A stretch of DNA of 64,000 nt, from contig NZ_JAKEDV010000002.1 of assembly GCF_021462505.1 (NCBI RefSeq), forward strand, positions 95,352 through 159,351, in the 5' to 3' direction. The notes beneath the pieces were generated by a model. That model was not told the origin of the DNA and made no database searches. It worked only from the letters and a program-made list of their open reading frames with translations. The position numbers and the translations under genes were made by a program. Of this stretch, positions 58,655-64,000 are shown one piece after another. Position 1 is the first letter of the stretch. Every line of letters begins with the position of its first letter. The DNA is from Thermus brockianus. GTDB lineage: Bacteria > Deinococcota > Deinococci > Deinococcales > Thermaceae.

Positions 58655-59404
58655 TTAGGCATGGCCCAGGTAGGCTTCCACCACCTTGGGATCCTTTCGT
58701 ACCCCTTCCGGGGGCCCGTAGTAAAGCACCTCCCCATAGGAGAGGACCAGGACCCTGTCGGAAAGCTCCAGCACGGCCCTTAGGTCGTGCTCCACCCAAA
58801 GGAGGGTGACCCCCCATTCCTCCCGGGCGTCCAGGAGGAAGCGGGCCAGGTCCTGCTTCTCCTCTAGGGCGAGGCCCGCCATGGGCTCGTCCAGGAGGAG
58901 GAGTTTGGGGCGGCCCGCCAGGGCCCGGGCCACCTCCACCCGTTTTTGCAGGCCATAGGGGAGCATTCCTGCCGGGGCGTGGCGGTAGGGGGAGAGGTGG
59001 AGGTAGTCCAGCACCTCCTCGGCCCAGGCCCTAAGCCGCCACTCCCTTTCCGCCTTGGGGAGGCCCAAGGGGTAGCTGGGGAGGGCGAGCTCCGCTCCCA
59101 GCTTCACGTTGTCCAACACGCTCATGCCCCGGAAGATCTCTAAGCCCTGGAAGGTGCGGCCAAGGCCCATGCGGGCCCTTTCCTGGGGGCTTTTCCCCTT
59201 GAGGCTTTGCCCCAGGAAGACCACCTCTCCCTTTTCCGGCTCGTACACCCCGGAAAGGACGTTGAGGAGGGTGGTCTTGCCCGCCCCGTTGGGTCCGATG
59301 ACGGCGAAGAACTCCCCCTCGGTCACGGCGAAGGCCACCCCGGCCAGGGCCTTGACCCCCTTGAAGGAAAGGTGCAGGTTTTGGGCCTCGAGGATCACCC
59401 CCAT
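58655..59404 (-). CDS. livG: LivG-type ABC transporter ATPase
   Basis: 249 aa. Walker A GPNGAGKTTLL, LPYGLQKRVEVARAL as the C-loop, and Walker B LLLLDEPMAGLA. The LSGG signature is LPYG; LivG proteins usually have LAYG or similar here, so only the Pro is notable. I use the ATG in the TGATG overlap with livF at 59404, not a GTG three codons earlier. Confidence 0.95.
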   Translation of the reverse strand: MGVILEAQNLHLSFKGVKALAGVAFAVTEGEFFAVIGPNGAGKTTLLNVLSGVYEPEKGEVVFLGQSLKGKSPQERARMGLGRTFQGLEIFRGMSVLDNVKLGAELALPSYPLGLPKAEREWRLRAWAEEVLDYLHLSPYRHAPAGMLPYGLQKRVEVARALAGRPKLLLLDEPMAGLALEEKQDLARFLLDAREEWGVTLLWVEHDLRAVLELSDRVLVLSYGEVLYYGPPEGVRKDPKVVEAYLGHA

Positions 59405-60180
59405 CACACCCACCTCTTCCGCCTGCGGTAACGGCGGGCCTGCCGGAAGCCCACCTCCTCCTTGCCCAGGTAAAACTCCATCACGTCCTGGTCCTCTCTG
59501 GCAGCCGCTTTGTCCCCCTCAAAGACCACCCGGCCCCGCTCCAAAACATAGACCCGATCCACGATGGCCAGGGCAGCCCGGGCGTTTTGCTCCACCAGGA
59601 GGAGGCTTAGCCCTTTTTCCCGCCGGAGGGCGTCCAGGGTCCGCATCACCTCCTCCACCAGCTTCGGGGCGAGGCCCAAGGAGGGCTCGTCCACCACGAG
59701 AAGCCTAGGGCGGGTGAGGAGGGCCATGCCCAAAAGGAGCATCTGCTGCTCCCCTCCCGAGAGGTAGCCCGCCTGCTCGTGGCGGCGCTCGTAGAGGCGG
59801 GGGAAGCGGGCGAAGACCTCCTCTATCCCCTCCTTGAGCTCCCTGGGGCTTAGGCGGTGGCCCGCCGCCACCAGGTTCTCTAGGGGCGTGAGGTAGCGGA
59901 AGAGGGGCCTGCCCTCCAACACCGCCGTGAGGCCCATCCTGGAGAGGCGCACGGGGTCCAGGTGGGTGGTGTCCTGGCCGAGGAAGCGGATGTGCCCGTC
60001 CAGAACCCGCCCCTCAAACTTGGAAAGAAGCCCGGCCACGGCCCTCACCAGAGAGCTTTTCCCCGCCCCGTTGGGGCCCAAAAGCGCCACCGCCTCCCCG
60101 TCCCCCACCTCCAGGGAAACCCCGTCCAGGGCCAGGATCACCCCGCGGTAGACCACCTTGAGGTTCTCCACGGAAAGCAT
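59404..60180 (-). CDS. livF: LivF-type ABC transporter ATPase
   Basis: 258 aa. Walker A GPNGAGKSSLV, signature YLSGGEQQMLLLG, Walker B LLVVDEPSLGLA. The C terminus carries a basic tail (RQARRYRRRKRW) not usual in LivF. The ATG at 60180 overlaps the livH stop (TGATG). Confidence 0.95.
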   Translation of the reverse strand: MLSVENLKVVYRGVILALDGVSLEVGDGEAVALLGPNGAGKSSLVRAVAGLLSKFEGRVLDGHIRFLGQDTTHLDPVRLSRMGLTAVLEGRPLFRYLTPLENLVAAGHRLSPRELKEGIEEVFARFPRLYERRHEQAGYLSGGEQQMLLLGMALLTRPRLLVVDEPSLGLAPKLVEEVMRTLDALRREKGLSLLLVEQNARAALAIVDRVYVLERGRVVFEGDKAAAREDQDVMEFYLGKEEVGFRQARRYRRRKRWV

Positions 60181-61055
60181 CACACCCTCTCAATCTGCCG
60201 TTCGCCCAAAAGCCCGTAAGGCCTCACCAAGAGCACCAGAAGGACCACCAAGAAGGGCAAGGCCTCGGTGAAGCCCGGGAGAATGGGTTCCAGGTAGCGT
60301 TGGGAAAGGGCCTCCAAGACGCCCAGCAAGAACCCGGCGAGAAGCGCCCCGCCCACGGAGTCCAAACCCCCCAGGATGGCCACGGGGAAGACCTTCATGC
60401 CGAAGAAGACCAGGTTGTGCCCCACCCCGCTCGCCACCGCCAAAAGCGCCCCCGCCAAGGTGGCGAGGAGGGCGGAAACCCCCCAGACCCCGGCCAGGAT
60501 GCGGGCGGTGGGGATGCCCAGGGCCAAGGCGGCCACCTCCCGCTCGGAAATGGCCCGTACCAGGATGCCGTATTTGCTCCGCCTTAGAAGCCATAGAAGG
60601 CCAAGCCCTAGAGGGAGGGCCAAAAGCAGGTTCCACACCGCCCGGGAGGACACAAACACGCCCCCTGCCTGGAACCCCAGGTCCGGCAGGCTTCCTGCCA
60701 GATACTTGAGGTCCGGCCCCCAAAGGAGCTGGACCCCCCCGTCCAGGGCCGCCGCCAGGCCGATGGTGGCCATGATGACCGCCACCACGTTCCGGCCCAA
60801 TAGGGGCCTTACGAAACCCCGTTCCACCAAGACGCCGAAGAGGAAGGCCAGGGGCAAGGCGCCCAGGATGGCCAAGGGGAGGGGCAGGAAGAGGGCGAAG
60901 GTGTAGGTGAGGTAGGCCCCCACCAGCAAGAACTCCCCGATGGCGAAGTTCACCACGCTGGTGGCCCGGTAGACCAGGACGAAACCTAACGCCAGGAGTC
61001 CGTAAAGGGCTCCGTTGGCTAGGCCGCCCACGAGGTAGGGCAGGAGGTCGGACAC
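60180..61055 (-). CDS. livH: LivH-type ABC transporter permease
   Basis: 291 aa, eight or nine helices. LVGGLANGALYGLLALGFVLVYRATSVVNFA and FAIGEFLLVGAYL at the N terminus are typical LivH. GTG start at 61055, 36 bases after the binding-protein gene. First permease of the operon. Confidence 0.95.
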   Translation of the reverse strand: MSDLLPYLVGGLANGALYGLLALGFVLVYRATSVVNFAIGEFLLVGAYLTYTFALFLPLPLAILGALPLAFLFGVLVERGFVRPLLGRNVVAVIMATIGLAAALDGGVQLLWGPDLKYLAGSLPDLGFQAGGVFVSSRAVWNLLLALPLGLGLLWLLRRSKYGILVRAISEREVAALALGIPTARILAGVWGVSALLATLAGALLAVASGVGHNLVFFGMKVFPVAILGGLDSVGGALLAGFLLGVLEALSQRYLEPILPGFTEALPFLVVLLVLLVRPYGLLGERQIERV

Positions 61056-61091
61056 GGATCCTCCAAGGGGGTAGGCCGAAAGGGGAGGCCT

Positions 61092-62276
61092 TTAGGCCAG
61101 CTTGATCCAGTCGGTGATGGCGTTGAAGCGCCCGTCCCGCACGCTCGCCCGGTAGAGCTTGGTGTAGGGCAGGCGGTGATTGACGAACTGGTAGCTCCGT
61201 TGCAGGCCCAGGCCGTTGTAGTCCCCGAGCTTTTCCAGGTGCTCCACCAACCCGGCCCGGGTGAGCTTCCCCGCCGCCGCCGCCCGGCGCATGGCCTCGG
61301 CCACGGCCAGGGCCACGGCCAGGCTACCCATGTAGTAGGTGGGGCGGTAGGAGGTGTCCCGGCCCTTGCGCTGGCGGAACCTGCGCATCTCGTCCACGGC
61401 GGGCACCAGGGTGTCGTACCAGTAGGCGTTGTGGTAGGTGACGGTGAAGCCCTCCGCCGCCGGGCCCGCCCGCTGGATGAGGGCGAGCTCCGCCGAGTAG
61501 TACGTGCCCATGAACCGGGCCTGCAAGCCCTGCTCCCGGGCGGTGCGGAGGATGAGGGGCTCCGCGGAGAGGGCGTAGCCTTGGAGGATCACGTAATCGG
61601 GGTTGGCCCGACGGAGGTTCAGCACCACGGGGGTGGCGTCGGTGAAGGCGGCAGGGGTTACCTCCTCGTGCACCACCTCCATGCCCAGGGCCTTGGCCCG
61701 TTCCTTCACGTAGGGGATGGGGTCGCGGCCGAACTCCGTGTTGGAGTAAACCAGGGCGATGCGGGCCCGGGCCTTCTCCAAGCGGATCTGGCGCAGGAGG
61801 GCCTCCATCATGTCGTTGTAGGTGGGGCCGAAGACGAAGATGGTGGGGTAGGTCTTGGGGTCGGCGAGCTCGTTGGCGAAGCTGGTGGCGGAGTAGGGGA
61901 GGCCCAGGCGGGCGATCTCGGGGGCCAGGGCCTTGGAAAGCCCCGTGGAGTCCCCGTAGACGAAAAGGAGCTCGTCTGGCCTTTCGCGGGAAAGGACCCG
62001 GTTGAAGGCGGCGGTGCCCTTGGCCACGTCGTAGCCCGTGTCCTCCACGATGAGCTCAAGCCTACGGCCGCCGATGCCGCCTAGGACCTCGTTCACGTAG
62101 TCCACCCCGTCCACGAAGCCTTCCCGCCCGGCGTTCCCGGCGAAGGCGAAGGGCCCCGTGAGGGGCAGGAGGGTGGCGAGCTTCACCGGCCTGGCCTGGG
62201 CCAAGCCGATGTACGGCACGCCCAAGGCCGCCAAGGAACCCACGCCCACTTTCCGCAAAAACTCCCTGCGCTTCAT
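61092..62276 (-). CDS. livK: LivK-type substrate-binding protein with Tat-like signal
   Basis: 394 aa. Family 4 (Leu/Ile/Val-type) periplasmic binding fold: ATLLPLTGPFAFAGNAGREGF, then VEDTGYDVAKGTAAFNR. The signal peptide begins KRREFLRKVGVGSLAALG, an RR-x-F-L twin-arginine motif rather than a plain Sec signal. Ligand could be an amino acid, a short or long acid or an aromatic acid, given the ligase in the operon. ATG 62276 after AAGGAGG; an earlier in-frame start lies upstream of the ribosome site. Confidence 0.92.
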   Translation of the reverse strand: MKRREFLRKVGVGSLAALGVPYIGLAQARPVKLATLLPLTGPFAFAGNAGREGFVDGVDYVNEVLGGIGGRRLELIVEDTGYDVAKGTAAFNRVLSRERPDELLFVYGDSTGLSKALAPEIARLGLPYSATSFANELADPKTYPTIFVFGPTYNDMMEALLRQIRLEKARARIALVYSNTEFGRDPIPYVKERAKALGMEVVHEEVTPAAFTDATPVVLNLRRANPDYVILQGYALSAEPLILRTAREQGLQARFMGTYYSAELALIQRAGPAAEGFTVTYHNAYWYDTLVPAVDEMRRFRQRKGRDTSYRPTYYMGSLAVALAVAEAMRRAAAAGKLTRAGLVEHLEKLGDYNGLGLQRSYQFVNHRLPYTKLYRASVRDGRFNAITDWIKLA

Positions 62277-62306
62277 GTTTGCCTCCTTCCCGCTTTGCTT
62301 GCGGCC

Positions 62307-62336
62307 AACATAACACGGGGGCTTTTCCCCCGTCAA
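62307..62336 (-). promoter_or_regulatory. liv operon promoter with an inverted repeat in the spacer
   Basis: TTGACG (62336-62331), 18 bases, TATGTT (62312-62307). The spacer holds a perfect 7-base inverted repeat ACGGGGG/CCCCCGT (62315-62333) with a 5-base centre, overlapping the -35, a candidate operator. Confidence 0.7.
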
Positions 62337-62350
62337 CGGGCCTTGCGGAC

Positions 62351-62356
62351 TAGGAT
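62351..62356 (+). promoter_or_regulatory. -10 box (leaderless) for the argininosuccinate lyase-like gene
   Basis: TAGGAT, six bases, ATG 62363; divergent from the liv promoter. Confidence 0.55.
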
Positions 62357-62362
62357 GGGAGC

Positions 62363-63799
62363 ATGCGCTGGCATGGGGTCTACCGTCGGCACGTGCTTGC
62401 CCCCCACTACCGCTTCGCCCGGGAGCGCCTGGTGCCCCACTTCTTTGACGCCCTCACCGCCTATGCCCTAGAGCTTGCCCGCCTGGGCCTCCCCAAGGCC
62501 AAGGAGGCGGTGTTCGCCCTGAGGGAGCTTCGCACCCTGCCCCTTCCCAGCTTCACCGGGGAGGTGGAGGACGTCTTCTTCTCCATCCAGCTCCAGCTTT
62601 CCGAGCACTGGGGGGAGGAGGTGGCGGGGGCCGTGCGCCGGGGCCTTTCCCGGAACGATCTGGACCTCACCGTCTTCCGCGCCTACTTGAAGGACCAGGT
62701 CCTTGCCCTTCTCGGGGATTTTCTGCGCTTGCGGCGTGCCCTCTTGCGCCTGGCGGAGGCCCAGTTCGGCGTGCCCCTCGTCCTCGCTACCCACCACCAG
62801 CCGGCCCAGCCCTCCACCTTGGACCACTACCTCCTTGGGGTGGAGGCCCTTCTAGAGCGGGACTACCGGAGGCTTGTCCATGCCCTTGCCACCCTGGACC
62901 GCTCGCCCCTGGGGGCAAGCGCCCTGGCGGGCAGCCCCTACCCCGTGGACCGGGTGCGCCTCGCCCACCTCTTGGGCTTCCAGGGGCCCATAGAGCACAC
63001 CTTGGATGCCGTGGCCGCTGGGGATTACGCCCTAGAGCTCGCCTTCGCCCTGGCGGGGTTGGGGACAAGCCTTTCCCGCCTCCTCACCGACCTCCTGGCC
63101 TGGGCGGCCCGGGGGGCCTTTGTGGTGGGGGAAAGCCTCGCCCAAGGGTCCAGCTTCATGCCGCAAAAGCGAAACCCGGTGGTGCTGGAGCACGCCCGCA
63201 TCCGGGCGGGGAACCTTTTGGGCGGGGCGGGGGTTTTGCCCTACCTCAACCACAATACCCCCTTCACCGACCTCAACGACCACTCCACGGGTGTTTTGGA
63301 GCCCTTGGCCAACCTTTTGGCCGAGGCGGAGGCAGCCCTAGAGCTCACCCGGGTAGCCCTGGAGGAAAGCCGCTTTGAGCCGGCCCTTCTCCTGGAGGCC
63401 CTTTCCCCGGAGGTCTTGGCCTCGGAGGCGGTGGACTTGCTGGTGCGCAAAGGGGTTCCCCTCCCCGAGGCTTACCGCCGGGTGCGGGGGGCTTTGCCGG
63501 GGGTGCGGCCCGAGCTTTTGGGGGTGGACCGGGAGGAGCTGGTGGCCTGGATGAGCCTCGAGGCCTTCTTCGCCCGGCGGGAGGTCCTGGGGGGCGTGGG
63601 GCCGGAGGCCAGAAGGAAGGCGCTAAGCGGGGCCAAGAAGCGCCTCCGGGAGGACCGGAAGGCCCTAGCCGCCCTGCGGGCTAGGGTGCGGTTGGCCCGC
63701 AGGCGCCTCCTCACGGAGGACCCGGAGGGTCAGGAAGGCGTGGAGGGTCTTGGGGAAGGGGGCGAGGTAAAAGGCCAGGAGGAGGAGTCCAAGCCCTAA
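62363..63799 (+). CDS. Argininosuccinate lyase-like protein
   Basis: 478 aa, fumarase/aspartase superfamily. The signature SSFMPQKRNP (about residues 264-273) is intact. The N terminus is not that of ordinary ArgH (which begins with a WGGRF-like block), and the catalytic THxQPAQP motif appears as THHQPAQPST. The C-terminal 60 residues are basic then acidic, and the final part overlaps the gene on the other strand. It may be a paralogue with a different substrate; a true argH is probably elsewhere. ATG is leaderless. Confidence 0.8.
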   Translation: MRWHGVYRRHVLAPHYRFARERLVPHFFDALTAYALELARLGLPKAKEAVFALRELRTLPLPSFTGEVEDVFFSIQLQLSEHWGEEVAGAVRRGLSRNDLDLTVFRAYLKDQVLALLGDFLRLRRALLRLAEAQFGVPLVLATHHQPAQPSTLDHYLLGVEALLERDYRRLVHALATLDRSPLGASALAGSPYPVDRVRLAHLLGFQGPIEHTLDAVAAGDYALELAFALAGLGTSLSRLLTDLLAWAARGAFVVGESLAQGSSFMPQKRNPVVLEHARIRAGNLLGGAGVLPYLNHNTPFTDLNDHSTGVLEPLANLLAEAEAALELTRVALEESRFEPALLLEALSPEVLASEAVDLLVRKGVPLPEAYRRVRGALPGVRPELLGVDREELVAWMSLEAFFARREVLGGVGPEARRKALSGAKKRLREDRKALAALRARVRLARRRLLTEDPEGQEGVEGLGEGGEVKGQEEESKP

Positions 63800-63964
63800 A
63801 AGCTTGGGCAAGAAGAAGGCCAGGCTTAAGGCGAAGAGAACGGCCGTGAGGACGTAAACCAGGCCCCCTAGCCCCTGCGCCCCCAACCGGGCCAGGGCCA
63901 AAGCTACCCGGCCTCCCCCCAGGACCGCAGCGAACCATCCCGGGCGGAGGAACCGTACGCTCAT
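63665..63964 (-). CDS. Small membrane protein of unknown function, antisense to the lyase 3' end
   Basis: 99 aa with two to three hydrophobic helices (LVYVLTAVLFALSLAFFLP, LGLGLLLLAFYLAPF) and a polar C-terminal tail. No family recognised. The last 135 bases lie antisense to the lyase-like gene. GAGGGGG is one base from the ATG, too close for a normal ribosome site. It may be real given the organised hydrophobic pattern, but antisense GC-rich frames can mimic this, so confidence is moderate. Confidence 0.5.
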   Translation of the reverse strand: MSVRFLRPGWFAAVLGGGRVALALARLGAQGLGGLVYVLTAVLFALSLAFFLPKLLGLGLLLLAFYLAPFPKTLHAFLTLRVLREEAPAGQPHPSPQGG

Positions 63965-63994
63965 ACCCCCTCTTTGGATGGGGGAGGGGGGTAT
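63963..63994. repeat. Inverted repeat ATACCCCC/GGGGGTAT at the start of the last gene
   Basis: 8-base arms at 63963-63970 and 63987-63994, the left arm overlapping the start codon. TTGACA (63999-63994, - strand) adjoins the right arm. A clear -10 is lacking, so whether this is an operator is unknown. Confidence 0.45.
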
Positions 63995-64000
63995 GTCAAC

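Overview
The window is chromosomal DNA of a Thermus species. It is very GC-rich, with tightly packed genes. It encodes the 27-residue Thermus ribosomal protein Thx, RNA polymerase subunits of Thermus size (beta 1118 aa, beta' 1524 aa) in the order rpoB-rpoC, the second archaeal-type aspartyl-tRNA synthetase, TrmFO and many leaderless genes with a -10 hexamer 6-7 bases before the start codon. S20 and several other proteins differ from the T. thermophilus versions as I remember them, so it is probably another species of the genus. I see no insertion sequence, phage, CRISPR array, rRNA or tRNA, and no gene-free stretch above 300 bases (the longest, about 190 bases, is the rpoB leader and promoter region).

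Layout. 1-5984 (+): System I cytochrome c maturation genes ccmB(partial)-C-D-E-F-G-H-I followed by a Rieske protein; from ccmC onward every junction is a 4-base overlap. 5981-8137: tyrS (-), a small membrane-anchored protein, rpsT and thx (+). 8167-11241 (-): DUF4388 protein, thrB, nnr. 11276-12518 (+): class III-type sirtuin and a CDP-alcohol phosphotransferase-like protein. 12515-15158 (-): thiamine transporter permease and binding protein behind a TPP riboswitch. 15156-16788 (-): a PIP-related alpha/beta protein, a small unknown and a class II aldolase. 16846-24788 (-): rpoC and rpoB. 24981-28700 (-): aspS2, a small unknown, a phospholipase D-family protein, tatD. 28779-30464 (+): a CrtC/AttH-like lipoprotein and a flavin reductase. 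30461-31009 (-): tsaB. 31041-34721 (+): sugar ABC transporter without its ATPase. 34774-36636 (+): aldehyde:ferredoxin oxidoreductase. 36607-41424 (-): DUF58 protein, B12-dependent ribonucleotide reductase, class II FBPase, hisIE, hisF. 41480-42808 (+): trmFO. 42789-50119 (-): murE, two deoxynucleoside kinases, an HtrA-like protease, argS, uvrC. 50134-52911: dipeptidase, a thioesterase on the other strand, two alpha/beta-fold proteins and a small barrel-like protein. 52908-55711 (-): truD and oligoendopeptidase F. 55729-62276 (-): livM, an acyl-CoA ligase, livG, livF, livH, livK. 62363-63964: an argininosuccinate lyase-like gene overlapped on the other strand by a small membrane-protein gene.

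The main hidden signal is sequence-wide. TCGA is nearly absent except inside CTCGAG: by eye I count 51 TCGA, 50 of them in CTCGAG, against roughly 180-190 expected from composition. Other notable points are: divergent leaderless genes that share one palindromic -10 box; stop codons and a terminator U-tract reused as -10 elements; three alpha/beta-hydrolase-fold proteins with Gly in place of the nucleophile Ser; a CcmI-cytochrome c fusion; a CX3C CcmG; a TPP riboswitch that starts at the inferred transcription start; and a two-state hairpin leader before aspS2.
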